A program made the position numbers and the translations under genes. Below are positions 1 to 11,537 of a DNA stretch of 64,000 nucleotides, piece by piece (the stretch's first letter is position 1; the number at the start of each line of letters is the position of its first letter). This stretch comes from Cryptomeria japonica. Taxonomy: Eukaryota > Streptophyta > Pinopsida > Cupressales > Cupressaceae. Where the stretch lies: the NCBI RefSeq assembly GCF_030272615.1, contig NC_081414.1:908367009-908431008 (forward strand), read 5' to 3'. The notes beneath the pieces are model-generated. The model was not told the origin of the DNA, did not search any database, and was given only the letters and a program-made list of their open reading frames with translations.

Positions 1-227
1 AATTTATTTAAAAGAGGAATAGGGGGATTTAATTAAATAAATAGATTTTATTTATTTAATTGATTTGCATTTGATTTAATGAATTAATTAGAATAAATTG
101 AATAATTTATTTAATTAATAGGAGAATGTTTGGAGATGAATTAATTAAATATTAATTTAATTAACTGATGGCTAGTGGATTTTTAATCAAATAAATAGCG
201 AATATTTATTTAATTAAGCTAGACAGA
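1..227. other. AT-rich tract of unknown origin
   Basis: This stretch is very AT-rich and repeats TTAATTAA-like and TTTATTTAA-like words. It has no reading frame of note and does not resemble the Ty3 pol that starts near 228. It could be a degraded insertion or an AT-rich spacer that truncates element A on its 5' side. I see no terminal inverted repeat or target duplication. Confidence 0.4.
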
Positions 228-1420
228 TTCGTGTGACTACAGATTCAACTAAAGAAGAATAAAATTCTCAAAGGTTTGGTTGTTTTAGAAAGGGTGTTCA
301 ATAGTCAAGATAAAGCTAAGGTTGTTACCACTGCCCCACACCCTGAATATTTAGAAGAAATTATTCTTGGGATGGAAGAAGCCCCAAGGAAGGTATATGT
401 TGGAAAGAAAATGTCACCCAGGGTCAAAAAAATGTTAATTGATTTATTGAGAAAATACAAGCATGTTTTTGCTTGGTCGTATGATGATTTGAAGGCTTAC
501 AGGGAAGATCTATTTTTAGCATGAGATTCATTTGAAAGAAAATGCCAAGCCTTTTAGGCAAAAATAGAGGTCTATTATTCCAACATTAGCACCTAAAATG
601 CAAGAGGAGATAGTTAAGCTAAGAGATGTTGGGATTATAATACCTATCAGATATTCATCATGGGTGTCTAACTTGGTACCTGTCAGAAAAAAGAATGGAG
701 ATATCAGACCATGTGTTTATTTCAAAAATTTGAATATATCTTCATTAAAAGACAATTATCCATTGCCAAATATGGAAGTAATGTTACAAAGGGTAACAGG
801 TTGCAAACTTTTATCCATGATGGATGGATTTTCAGGTTATAACCAAGTGATGGTTAGAGAGTTAGAACAATACAAAACAACATTTACTACACCTTGGGGA
901 ACCTATGTTTATATAAGAATGCCTTTTTGTTTAACAAATGCAGGAGCAACATTTCAAAGAGCCATGGATGTTGCATTTTCTAATATTATAAATGTATTCT
1001 TAGTGGTATATCAGGATGATTTAAGAACTTATTCCAAGAAGGAAAGTGATCATTGTGGTCACCTTGAAAAAAATTTAATAGAGCTGTTGAATATGGGATA
1101 TCCTTAAACCCCCAAAAATTTGCTTTTGGGGTAACTGAAGGTAAGTTGTTGGGTCACATTGTTTCAAAAGATTGTGTGAGAATTGACCCAGAGAGGATAA
1201 TAGTGATAGACAAAGTCCCTCAGCCCATAATAGTGAAAGGTATTCAATCTTTCTTTGGGCAAATAATTTTTGTAAGAAGGTTGGTCACTAATTTTGCTGA
1301 AATTAGTAGACCTATATCCAAAATGTTAAAGAAAGGTGCAAAAATTGAATGGAATGAGGAGCCAGTCAAGGCATTCCAAGAGATTAAATAAGCTATTAAA
1401 AATAAACATGTTCTTAAGAC
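228..1420 (+). pseudogene. Element A pol: linker and reverse transcriptase (Ty3, Tat-like), broken
   Basis: This would copy element RNA into DNA. The 5' part (228-590) matches the linker upstream of RT in element C, including the shared HVFAWSY segment, so gag, protease and any upstream RNase H of A lie outside the window or are lost. RT follows from about 598: PIRYSSWVSNLVPVRKKNG, then a degraded VYFKNLN (normally VDFRNLN), LLSMMDGFSGYNQ, TPWGTYVYIRMPF and the catalytic box YQDD at 1009-1020. The second position of the box is Q, as in element C, where L, V, M or I is usual. Stops and shifts near 522, 1105 and 1390 break the frame. The PFG after RMP is changed to PFC. A decayed copy. Confidence 0.85.
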
Positions 1421-1822
1421 ACCTGATTATGGAAAACCTATGCAGATATTTTTATTTGCATCTTTTCATACCATTGCTTTTCTATTGTTGAAAAGAATTT
1501 AGAAGGCTTTGAACAACCTATAGCATTTTTTAGTAAATCTTTGCAAGCTGCAGAATTGAAGTATGGTTTAAATGAAAAGAAAGCTTATGCACTAGTGAAG
1601 GTTGTTAAAGCTATTAGGAGTTACCTGATGGGAGCAATAGTAGTTGCGTATGTGCCTAGTGCTGCAATTAAAGATATTTTCACACAACAAGAAGTGTCTA
1701 GAAGAAGATGTCGATGGATAAACAGGATCCAAGAATTCAATATTGATATCAAAATCACTAAATTAGTGAGAGGGTTAGGATTGGAAAAGTTAATGGATCA
1801 GAGTAATTTGGATGCCAATTAA
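1421..1822 (+). pseudogene. Element A pol: RNase H remnant without catalytic acids
   Basis: The segment occupies the position of the normal Ty3 RNase H, directly behind RT. It keeps the scaffold words AELKYGLNEKKAYALVK, YVPSAAIKD, RCRWINRIQEF and LVRGLGL. The catalytic acids expected in the family are absent: the first D (usually in a CDAS context) reads LFAS, the E of KELLA reads KKAYA, the D of TDH reads VPS, and the final ADALSR reads EKLMDQS. Elements B and C show the same losses, so this is probably a lineage feature (a structural connection-like domain) and not only decay. A frameshift lies near 1500. Confidence 0.75.
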
Positions 1823-3133
1823 ATAAATATTGTGGAAGAAAAGCACAGGTCTTGTATTTGTGATATGGATGGTTACAAATGGTATGATGATATCATATAT
1901 TATTTACAAAGGATGAAATGTCCTGAAGATATGACTAATAATAAAAGGAGAACATTAAAATTACATTCTATTAAATATTCCATTGTAAATGGGAAGCTCT
2001 GGTGGAGGAACAGTGATGGTGTCATGTTGAAATGTGTTGACCAGGATCAAGCTCAGAAGTTGTTGTCTGAAATACATAGTGGAGTTTGTAGAGGGCATTA
2101 TATGGCTAAAATAATTTCACACAAAGTATTGAGAGTTGGTTTCTGGTGGCCGACAATTTTCAAAGATGCACATCAACTCGTCAAGAAATGTGACCCATGC
2201 CAAAGATTCTCAGGAAAATTAAAATTTTCAGGAAATTTTCCATTAAGACCTATAAATGTGCAAGCTTCATTTCAGCGGTGGGGTATAGATTTCATTAGAG
2301 AAATGGCATGCAAATCAAGTAGTGGCCATTCTTGGATTTTAGTAACCACTGATTATTTCACTAAGTGGGTTGAAGTTGTACCCACTAAAAAAGCAACAAG
2401 TAAGGTGGTAATCGATTTCTCTACAGATAATATATTGACTAGATTTGGATGTCCAAAGAGGATAGTCTCTGATAATGCAATGAGTTTCAGGTGAGAAGAA
2501 TATGAAGACTTATGCAATAAATATGGTATCCAGATTTATTATTCATCACCTTACCACCCACAAGGAAATAGGCAAGCTGAATCCAGTAACAAAAGTTTGA
2601 TGAAGATTATTAAATGAATTTTAAAAAAGAATAAAAAGGCTTGGGATTCAAAGCTAAGATTAGCTGTTTGGACAGACAAGGTAACAATCAAGAAAGCAAT
2701 TGGGTGAGCACCTTTTGATTTGGTGTATGGTAGACAAACAAGGTTACCCCAAAATAATCTGATGGAGATGTATAAATTTGTCCAAACTTATAACAATGAT
2801 ATAGATGATGATATGTAGTTGATAATTGAGGCTCTAATGGAATTAGATGAAGCTAGAAGAGAAGCAAGTACAAGAAATACAAAGTTATAGATGCAAGTTA
2901 AAAACCTGTATGACAAAAGAACAACTGCAAGTATTTTTCAGGTTAATGATTTGGTTCTGATGTGGAATGCCAAAATAGAAGAAAAAGGAAAACATGGCAA
3001 GTTTTATGTCATTTGGCTAGGCCCATATCTTATTCAAAGCAAATTGGGAGAAGATTCTTATTTCCAGGATATACATGGTGATACTCTTGAATTGCCTATT
3101 CATGGACAATTCTTGAAGCTCTACTTTTCTTGA
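1823..3133 (+). pseudogene. Element A pol: integrase with C-terminal tail, broken by stops
   Basis: This would insert the cDNA into the chromosome. One reading frame runs from about 1541 to 3133 with only nonsense breaks (near 1820, 2492, 2615, 2706, 2817 and 2888). The zinc-binding HHCC region is visible (HSGVCRGHY ... CDPCQRF, about 2069-2210). The DDE triad is present: D in WGIDF (2288), D in SDNA (2471) and E in QAES (2579). The last two are spaced D-x35-E, as expected for retroviral-type integrases. The tail has a GPY-like segment (WLGPYLIQ) and ends LKLYFS. No chromodomain is visible, in line with Tat/Athila-type elements. Confidence 0.85.
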
Positions 3134-3314
3134 AAGTAGTTATTTTCCATGAGCATTAGTTAGATTTTGTATATATTAGTTTAGTTTCTTTTCAGTTGAG
3201 GGTACCTTATCCAGGTAATTTCTTTTTGGTCTACTCTGTAATTGGTCTGCTTCACCCAAATATTTTGTTTTCTCATTTCATTCCTATGAAATGAACATCC
3301 CCAACTAGAGCCAC
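3134..3314 (+). other. Element A 3' untranslated segment up to the 3' LTR
   Basis: About 180 bases lie between the pol stop and the LTR. The last bases read CCCCAACTAGAGCCAC and align with the equivalent positions of B and C. No polypurine tract is seen at the LTR junction, where one would be expected to prime plus-strand synthesis. Confidence 0.6.
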
Positions 3315-3714
3315 TAATAGGACCTAAAACTATGTCTTGCAAAATTTGGTCATCCTAGTTTTATTTTTGTCCTTGGTAAAGTTATCAGGGTTTAGGGCTA
3401 TAAGGGTTGTGTCTTTTATGATTAAAAAGTGGTTTGAAAGTAAGTTTTTAGTCCCTGATATATTCTATTGTTACCTTTTTTCTTACTTAAGGCTGAGAGT
3501 TTTACTTTCGTTCGTGGGGCCATTTTTATTTCCTAAGTATTAAATGTTGATCAACCGGTTTGTGAAATATGCTATTCCTAAGTCATCTACATGAAATTCC
3601 CTATAACCGGTCCCCTTTTAAAATACTTATTCCCACGCTTATATTTTCCTAAGTCTGAAAAGTCCTAAATACTTTGACTATTTGATAAAGACGGGACAAA
3701 TCCAATGGCTAATG

Positions 3715-4060
3715 CTCCCTCGCGATCAAAGATGCGAGGATTTTAATGACCGCGACATCGTGAGATTATGCCCCATGTTATCGGTGGAAACCGACAGGGT
3801 TAGCAATGTAACTGGTCGAAAGTATTATGTTACCGGTTTGCAGGCAGTAAAGGTTGAGTTACTAACAGTCCCATCAATTTGCACATGTTCAGAATGAATG
3901 AAGATGTTTTATCCTGAGGTAAAAGGTGTTTGATTTTTAAGTTCAAGAAGAGTCAACCAGAAGTATGTTAGGCGGTAAAGTTTGAACAGATCAAACAACC
4001 CTCATATTCTTGCAATGGAATTTTCAAGGTGGTTACGGACCGCGACATCGCGAGATGATG
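3715..4060 (+). promoter_or_regulatory. Element A U3 palindrome cluster
   Basis: Several short inverted repeats rich in TCGCG occur here: CCTCGC...GCGAGG near 3719-3740, CGCGACATCGTGAG near 3751 and CGCGACATCGCGAG near 4041. A CACGTG box follows near 4064. Elements B and C carry different palindromes at the same relative place, upstream of their TATA-like boxes. They may be binding sites that set expression; this is inferred from position only. Confidence 0.45.
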
Positions 4061-4212
4061 CCACGTGTCTTGAATTGGCCAAAAAGACCTATAGTGGGGT
4101 TGCTGATGGAGTTCGACAGAAAGATGAGGTGTTGCTGATTTGTCACAATTTTGTGGGGCCATTGATACAGATGAAAGAACAAGTGCTGAGTCAATAAGGA
4201 GATGATCGTTGG

Positions 4213-4262
4213 ATTGGCCAATAGGAAGACGATTGACGACTAGTTTTCAAACTTTTTAAATA
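4213..4262 (+). promoter_or_regulatory. Element A LTR core promoter candidate
   Basis: ATTGGCCAAT (4213-4222), a perfect palindrome carrying a CCAAT box on both strands, lies about 40 bases upstream of TATA-like TTTAAATA (4255-4262). The LTR-encoded frame begins several hundred bases downstream. Spacing suits a plant RNA polymerase II promoter. Confidence 0.5.
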
Positions 4263-4309
4263 CAAATTTATGAGCCATTTTTTTGCTTGCATGAATATTA
4301 ATGGCAAAT

Positions 4310-5235
4310 GAGACATTTGTGTCCTTTCCTGGACAATAATTAAAAGACTCAAAGGTTTTTCATTCACAAAAGATTTCATAGAAATTCTGAACAATTTCTT
4401 GCTATTGAAGGAGACTGAAATGACCCTCTGCGACACGAAATTGTCATCTCTAGCGAAAATCAAAAGCAGTAAGTTTATCTGAGCTCTCCATATGTTCTTG
4501 AAACAAATTGATATTACAAGTTGTGTGTAAGGTTGAAAAAAAGAAAATTGAATTTGTTCTAGGGTTAAGATACTAGACAAAAAATAGTGAAATCTGTTTA
4601 AATTACTCTAGAAATTTAAAAATCTTGTAATAAGCCCTATTTTTCTTTCCCAAACTTGTAGATATAGTAGAAAGCCCTTGTTTGTAGAAGATGGCTCCCT
4701 CATGGAAAAATTCAGGGTAGGTGGATTATATGAAAAGAAATCTTTATGTTGATTTCTTGGACCCAATTTCAAGGGTATCAGGGGAGACATTTGCATCCTT
4801 TCCCAGACAATAATTAAAAGACTCAAAGGTTTTTCATTCACAAAAGATTTCATAGTAATTCTGAACAATTTCCTGCTGCTGAAGGAGACTGAAACGACCC
4901 TCTACGACACAAAATTGTCATCTCTAGCAAAAATCAAAAGCAGTAAGTTTATCTGAGCTCTCCATATGTTCTTGAAACAAATTGATATTACAAGTTGTGT
5001 GTAAGGTTGAAAAAAAGAAAATTGAATTTGTTCTAGGGTTAAGATACTAGACAGAAAATAGTGAAATCTGTTTGAATTACTCTAGAAATTTAAAACTCTT
5101 GTAATAAGCCCTAGTTTTCTTTCCCAAACTTGGAGATATAGTAGAAAGCCCTTGTTTGTAGAATATGTCTCCCTCACAGAAACATTCAGGGCAGGTGGAT
5201 TATATGAAAAGAAATCTTTATGATGATTTCTTGGA
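4310..5235 (+). repeat. 474-bp tandem duplication in element A LTR
   Basis: Starting at GAGACATTTG (4310 and again 4784), about 450 bases are repeated nearly exactly. The block covers the leader and the first codons of the LTR-encoded gene, so the start region appears twice (ATGGCTCCCTC near 4690 and ATGTCTCCCTC at 5165). The first unit ends in a short piece matching sequence near 5352, so the duplication was followed by an internal deletion. Confidence 0.85.
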
Positions 5236-6367
5236 CAAAGGAAATTAAATTCCCCATTATCTAGTCCTTGGCAGTATGACTTGGGCAAGTTGGTAGTACC
5301 GGGTGTTTTTATGGATGTCAATTTACTCAAGGCTATTGCAGACAAATATGATCCAATTTCAAGGGTTATCAAGGGAAATGATGGGGAGATTCTATTAAAC
5401 ATCAGAAGGGAGGATTTTCAAGAGATTTTTGACTTGTATGAACCGTCCCCTAGCTTGGTACCAGTAGATTTCAAAGAACAAAAGGCAAAGTATTACAAGA
5501 TGAAGGAATTCATTAGAAAGAATTTCCTTCCAATGCATTTAGCCAGAGCAGGAAGTACAACATACCATATTGTCCTAAGCTCAGAAGAGTCGTTCCCAAT
5601 TGGTGCTTTCTCTCCTTATTTCTAGGCTACTTTCTTCTCTCTATACCAAGTGTTGGGTTTTAGTCCCATTACAGTAATGCCGCCTAATTTCATGTACATG
5701 GCTATGTAGATACAACATCTAGACTTTACAGTAGTTTTTGACTTTGCCCCTTATCTTGAGGAAAATATTCTTGAGTGGTTATTAGACATTAAGAATCAAC
5801 TTGCTGGTATTAAATTCTCCTGGTATTCTTTGCTCATGCACATGTTCCTTTCAAGGAATGCAAATTATTTTGAGGGTACCTTGAACCTCAGAAGGACAAT
5901 AGATAATCACGAGACTCCAATACAACTCTGGAGCACAGACATGTCATGGGATAGACAAGAGCCAAGAGGCTAGCTATATAAGATTTGATAGCAACTTTGC
6001 CTCTTGGTTAAGACAAAAGTTGATAGTGAATTCACCAAGGATTCCTAAAGAATTGCATGATTTTGTGAGACCCAAGGAAAGGGTACCTCTTGCTAGAATT
6101 GAACATAATTGGGGGGATTTTATCCCATACTCTATAAGTACTGTAATCAGAATCTATGGCTTTTTCAGACAGCCTCATGTACTTCCCTTCAATGTTCCTC
6201 TGAGAATGGGTTTTGCTGAGGTGATGTGGCAAATTGGATGTATTCAGGATAAAGATTTAAAAGGAAAAGGAAAAGGGACATTCTTCCTGGATTACACCAT
6301 TATCCCTTATTTTGTGATTATAAAGGGAGGACATGAGCACTTTGACAAATTCTTTTCCCCATATCCT
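5165..6367 (+). pseudogene. LTR-encoded protein of element A, N-terminal part
   Basis: I do not recognise a named family. The start (ATG, then a GxVDYMKRNLYDDFLD-like stretch) matches the start of the LTR gene of element C (GKVNYLERSVCDDFLE). Downstream LVVPGVFMD, YDPISRVI and NGEILLNI match LVVPGVFMD, YDPVTRSI and NGKTLVEI in C. Further on, NSPRIPKELHDF, HNWGD, RIYGF and KGKGTFFLDYTI parallel NPRIPKVLLEF, YNWGD, RVFGF and RGKGTIFLAATI. There are several frameshifts and stops (about 5240, 5625-5710, 5970-6020). The frame is cut at 6367 by element G and resumes at 9237. Similarity at protein level between diverged elements argues for a real former gene; its function is unknown. Confidence 0.7.
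6363..6367. repeat. Target-site duplication of element G (left)
   Basis: ATCCT before the element pairs with ATCAT after it (9232-9236), one mismatch. The related C LTR reads CTTATCATTTG at this point, which fits an original ATCAT target. Confidence 0.6.
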
Positions 6368-6743
6368 TATTGGAGTTGAGAAAATACAACACCATAGGAG
6401 CCCAAATGATCTTTGCAAGCTGAAAAACCTATTACAAGGAGAAGCAAGGAAGCAAATCACAGAAGAAAGAAATACATGGAAAATATGCTGAAAAAGAGAG
6501 AGCTCAATATTCACAAAAAATGTAATGTAATAATCCTCCTTGTTACAAAGAAAAGAAAGAACTTAACCTTTAATAGGTCAAGAAGCCCTAAAAGGGAAAA
6601 CCTAGGTTTGCACATAATAATAAATAAAAGATTTACTTATTATGCACCTAAAGTTAGCTTAAGTGTAAAAGAGATAATAGGGAACTTAAAGAATTAAACA
6701 AATATTGTTTAATTAATCAAGTAAATACCAAATTACTCTAACA
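6368..6743 (-). repeat. Element G 3' LTR
   Basis: This nearly matches 8853-9231 over its whole length. On the minus strand it begins TGTTAGAG next to the G run at 6744-6750 and ends CTCCAATA. The apparent open frames inside are LTR sequence, not genes. Confidence 0.85.
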
Positions 6744-6750
6744 CCCCCCC
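6744..6750 (-). other. Element G polypurine tract
   Basis: Seven C on the plus strand are GGGGGGG on the minus strand, abutting the TGTTAGAG start of the 3' LTR. This is the usual place for the plus-strand primer. Confidence 0.7.
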
Positions 6751-8840
6751 TTACGCTAGACTTAGGGAGAAGCTAAAACCTAGAACACCTACTAAAAGTA
6801 GGAAAGATGGGTCGCGTCAACAAGGCCTGATTAGGTACCCAAATACAATGAAATCTCTATGAACTAGATAAATAGAGAAAAACATGTGGGAAAAAACTCT
6901 ACTCCAAAAAGAGATGGAAAAGAACATCACTGAAGTATGAAGAAACTGCAAACATTGTCGAAGAATAACTGTTGATCTGAAGAACCTCCACTGAAATAGA
7001 ACATGACCAGGTAGAGAAGACTGTAATCTGTATGAGTGCCCTCAAATGACACTACTCGAATCAGAAGGAAAACAAGGCAAACAATTGAAATCAAAGATAC
7101 AGATGGCATGAAAACACCAAAGCCTGAAGAGCTAATCAATCAAACCACAAAAGCATTAGAACCAACAAGACAAACCTCCCCATAATGCCGAAGAGGGACA
7201 GAAACACTGAAAACAATGGCCAAGAAGAACTGCATGACGAAGAACCAGGAACAACAAAGGCGTAGAGATAGTACATGATGTCGTGGAAGGAACACTCACT
7301 TGACAAAGGTAGATTGCAAACAAGGCAAACATCAACCCCCTCATGGCACTTTATAAGGAGTGCATGTACAATAAGGCACAAGATGTGCAAGATCCCAAGT
7401 AAACAATGCATGATGGCACTTTATCTCAATGTGTTTGAATAAATATAGTGCTACAATGATAATAAGATTGGAAATAGAAAGGAGAACCAAAATAGAGACA
7501 TCCTACCCAGAGAAGAGATCCCAAGACCTGAAACAACCAAGATATCCATCAGAGTGCTGAAAAGAAAAAAACTAAATAAAATATGCATGGAGAAGAATCT
7601 AGAAATAAAACTCAGATGGTTGGCAAATACACAGCACATGCTTTTCAAAAATATAAACTTTTCAAAAAACAGAGGTCAGATGCTCATTCTACGTCTCCCA
7701 GAGTGCAAAAAAGAGACCTCACTTTGACTGGAAAAAAAAAATAGTCAAACAGAAAAATTAGAAAAAATTACCAACATGAAAAGGTCTAGCTCGGAACCAA
7801 ATTTTTGACACCTATTCATTTTTGAAAAATTGACTCCGTATGCCCAAGATATGATCAAAACACCAAACCCCCCTTCAAAACAAGAGGAAGGGGTAGTCTG
7901 GTGGCTCTGGCGAGCGGAGGTGGCCAGTGAGTGGCGGCTGGTGGCAACTCGGTGGTCAGGTGACAGTTCCCGGTGGCAGCAAGGGTCGGGTGGGGTAGGT
8001 GGTAGTTCTCAGTGGTGGCGGTGGTGGCAAGCGCCAGGTGGGGAGCAGAGGTTCCCAGCGGTAGCGGCAGCAAGGGTCAGGCAGCGGGGAGCTCTGGCAG
8101 GGAGGCAGGTGCTGCGGATTCCGGTGGGGACTAATTTGGGTGATGACAGAAGTAGCAGTGGTGGGGAGCTGTAGGGAGGTTGGGGAAGCACAGACGCAGC
8201 AGTGGGGGCCAGGGAGGCACGGACGCAGCGGCGGGGGTTGGGGGCTAGAAGGCGGCGGGGAGCCGGGGAGACGCGGACGTAGCCGTCGGCGGCCGGCGGG
8301 ACCGACAGGGGCTAGCGGGGCCTGGGAGCTGGTAGGGAGCTGGAGGTTGCCAGTGGCAGGGCCTAGTCTGACAGGGCGGTGGGGAAGCCTGTAGCTTGGC
8401 AGGGGGCCCCACGGGTTGCCCCCCCCCCCCCAAAAAGTTTTTTTAAAAAAATTTTTTTGCTAAAAAAACTTCGGCCCTTTTTTTTAAAGATTTCTTTATT
8501 ATTTTTTATTTTTTTCTTTTTTTTTCCAAAAATCAAAATCCGGCCTACATGACATAAAAAAGAAAAAAAAAATTGAATTTTTTTCTTGAACTGCATGTCA
8601 GGGTCGTATGACCTAGATCTAGAAAAAAATACTCATAGAGGCTCAAGAACCAAAAAGGTCAAATTTTATATGACCATAGGGGTTTTCGGGCCTTCTGAGC
8701 ATGATGGTGAGGTCTATTTAGGCCCAAAGTGTTTAGAAAAAAAAAACCTATCCCTAGGTGCATAAAAAAATTTCTAAAACCCCAGATTTGCTTCCAATGC
8801 AAAAATTCTCAAAATAAGAATAGATAGCTGCAGATTTGAA
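6751..8840 (-). other. Element G interior, non-coding, with GC-rich block
   Basis: No retrotransposon domain is seen. From about 7880 to 8420 the sequence is strongly GC-rich (GGTGG and GGAGG words) and bordered by a C14 run and long A/T homopolymers (8420-8590). The rest is A-rich. Read on the minus strand, the order GACCTCACCAT box, A/T tracts, G run, GC-rich block resembles the leader region at 15740-16560. Open frames across the GC block on both strands look like composition artefacts. Confidence 0.6.
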
Positions 8841-8852
8841 GCTTTGATAACA
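8841..8852 (-). other. Element G primer-binding site
   Basis: On the minus strand it reads TGTTATCAAAGC, directly after the LTR end. It differs at two of twelve positions from TGGTATCAGAGC, the initiator-methionine tRNA primer site used by many Copia elements. Confidence 0.75.
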
Positions 8853-9231
8853 TATTAGAGTTGAGAAAATACAACACCACAGGAGCCCAAATGATCTCTG
8901 CAAGTTGAAAAACTTGTTACAAGGAGAAGCAAGGAAGCAAATCATAGAAGAAAGAAATACATAGAAAATATGCTCAAAAAGAGAGAGCTCAATATTCACA
9001 AAAAATGTAATGTAATAATCCTCCTTCTTGTTACAAAAAAAAGAAAGAACTTAACCTTTAATAGGTCAAGAAGCCCTAAAAGGGAAAACCTAGGTTTGCA
9101 CATAATAATAAATAAAAGAATTATTTATTATGCACCTAAAGTTAGCTTAAGTGTAAAAGAGATAATAGGAAACTTAAAGAATTAAACAAATATTGTTTAA
9201 TTAATCAAGTAAATACCCAATTACTCTAACA
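8853..9231 (-). repeat. Element G 5' LTR
   Basis: This is the partner of 6368-6743. On the minus strand it starts TGTTAGAGTAATTGGG at 9231 and ends CTCTAATA against the primer-binding site. Confidence 0.85.
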
Positions 9232-9236
9232 ATCAT

Positions 9237-11537
9237 TTGGGGGTAAGTATAGCTAGAAACAATGATCCTGAGGTTTTTTACAACACTTTTAGAAGGATAA
9301 TAAAAGGATCTTTATTGTTCCATGTGCATAATTTTCTTGAGTACTTAGTCAGGAATGAATTTAACCCCACAATGCAGGAATGGAGAAAAGAGAAGTGGAT
9401 AATTTTTAGAAAATTATGGGCTGCTATTTAGAAGATGGATCCAAAATATGATCCATTAAAGGATTCTTCCCCATTCCATGCCAATATTGAATTTTTTATG
9501 AAATTTTTTGATGAATTGACTAAGGTCTTAAGAGAGAAGCTAGCCAGACTTGAAGAATTTCATGGCCAACAACAATTAAGCTCACAACCTCTTGTATCCC
9601 AGTTAGCAATTGGTGTGATAGCAGAGAGGCTTGTTCAAGAATCTCTACACAAAAGAGTTAGAGAAGAAGTAAGTGAGGAAGAAGATAGTAACAATGATAG
9701 TGGGAGATTGATAAGGAGAAAGGGTAAGAAGATGATGAGTTCAAAAACCTTTTCCCAAGATACAAACTAAGCCTCTTCAAAGAGTCGGGATCATTGATCT
9801 TGAAGATTTTGATAGAAGTCCCTCGCCATCAGCTATATCCTTTTCACCAGCAAGGCAAGATGAAGCTCAGGTGGAGGGAGACAGGTTTGTTGCAACAAGT
9901 GCAAAAATGCAGATGGGTATTCCTGTATTGCCTCTTAATTTGGAGTTGGATCTTACTCCCTTGGATATCCAGGGTAAAGCCTTCAAAGATGCAAGAAATG
10001 AGGCATGTAATAATTTCCTTGAGGATGATGCATTTGTAAAAAGCCCAGCCTTTTTACAGTTACTATGGAAAACAAAGGTTGAGGAATATAAAGGAAGGAT
10101 TGCTGAGAGGAAGGCCTAAAGGCCAAATAGATTAGACCAAGAAATCCAAGAGGAAGTAAAAAATGAAATGAAGGAAGAGTTCAAGGAAATCACTGCTGAT
10201 GAGAGCAGGAAAATTATAAGTCAGGCTGGAGTCTTGATATTGCCACAATGGGATATAGCAGATGCAGTGGTATTTGATGCAATTAGGAAATCAAAGGAAA
10301 AAGAAGCAGGGTTAGCATTGAGAGGATCAAACTTTGTAGATGATTATGCAACCTTTGCTATATGGGCATTAGAGGAAGGACCTAGGAAGCCTAACATCAG
10401 TGATTTAAACCCTAAATTGAGGGGAAGCTTGATTATAAAGAGAGAGAATGACACATCAAGTGTAGAGGCTACAAAATTGAATGTTGATGTTGCTAAGATG
10501 GCATATGAGAGTGCAAAAAAGGAAGCTCCAGAGAGGGTGGAGCTGATGAAGAAATTTGATAAACTTTTTAATGATTATAATGCATCTCAGAAAAGATGTG
10601 TGGAGTTGCAAACGAGAGTGCAACTCCTTGAGCAAGGACAAATAAAGGTTTCCTATCTCGCACTTGCAGGACCGTTTGAGCCATCAACATCCAGGTCACC
10701 ACCTATGGTCCAAGGAGGAGAAGCAACTCAAATAAATACAAGTACTAATATCCTTGGCATGGCATTAGTCCCATATGATGATGATGAGCCTGATACTAGC
10801 AGATCAACTGAACCAAATGAATCTCAGCTTTTGGAGAAGATTGTTGAATTAGAAAGTAAATTGAAAGAATCAGAAAAACAATCAGCTAAGGAGCAGAAGG
10901 ATATAGTTAGCTATGTGCTAACTCATTTAAATGAGAAAATTGAAAGCAGGTTAAACAATATTCATGCCTTATATTCTTTACTTTTTGATGCTATTCAAAA
11001 GTTTAATGATGATTAAAAAGTGGCAATTCCCCTGTTTACAAAGTGGTTATAAAGGACAAATGAGCTTAGAATGATGTCCATGGCCTCTAAATTTCATACT
11101 GAGAGGCCACATGCACTCCAACCAACATATTTGTTGGTGAAATAAATGCAAAAAACCCAAATTATGCCAGAAAATATAGAAAGAAAGGTAAGGGAATTGA
11201 TGAAGAGTTTTAGTGAATTAGAACAAACTCTTTTGTCAGACATTGAAGATAGAGAAGGGGCAGTTAAGCCTTTGATGTCTTGGAAGGAAGAGGCAGAGAG
11301 AGTCATCAACACCTAGGTAGAAATGATTTGTGATGGGCTAAATATGGATATGCTAGAGGATAGTATGGATAAAATTATTGGTACAGGGCTATTTTTTGAA
11401 ACTTTTGAAAGAGAGGCAAACTAAGTAGTCATTATGTATATTCTATATTGGAAAAAAGAAGATGAAGTAATGAACTTCAATTGGCCCTCTGATGAAGACT
11501 ATAGTGTGTGGAGTGGCATGTATTTGAATGATGAATA
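9237..11537 (+). pseudogene. LTR-encoded protein of element A, C-terminal part
   Basis: This continues the gene cut by element G. Matches to the LTR protein of C occur in order: LVRNEFNPTMQEWRKEKW (C: LIRNEFDLDEQELRKEKW); a basic, Ser-rich stretch; FVKSPAFLQLLWKTKVEEY; LILPQWDIADAVVFDAIRK near 10230 (C: LILPEWDIADALVLDAVRK); a charged, probably coiled-coil part (about 10480-10640 and 10830-10990); and NFNWPSDEDYSVW near 11472 (C: NFSWPTEEVYNEW). Frameshifts near 9430, 9770 and 10120 and stops after 11016 break it. The best surviving stretch is 10168-11016 (282 residues). Function unknown; conservation against C suggests a former protein. Confidence 0.7.

Larger units (their letters stand above)
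6368..9231 (-). mobile_element. Element G: small non-autonomous LTR retrotransposon (Copia-type signals)
   Basis: Two direct repeats of 376 and 379 bp bound a 2.1-kb interior with no gag or pol. Read on the minus strand the LTR starts TGTTAGAGTAATT. The upstream LTR is followed at once by a primer-binding site, and the downstream LTR is preceded by a run of G. This is the structure of a non-autonomous element that needs enzymes from a relative. It lies in the LTR gene of element A with a near-perfect 5-bp duplication. Confidence 0.85.

Noticed and set aside
1-227. MITE or other DNA transposon
   Set aside because: AT-rich with short repeats, but no terminal inverted repeat or duplication can be defined with the left side missing.
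7830-8400. Gly/Arg/Trp-rich and Pro-rich proteins on both strands of the GC block in element G
   Set aside because: Open frames on both strands follow from the GC-rich, stop-poor composition. No domain, no homologue in the window, and the block lies in a non-coding interior.
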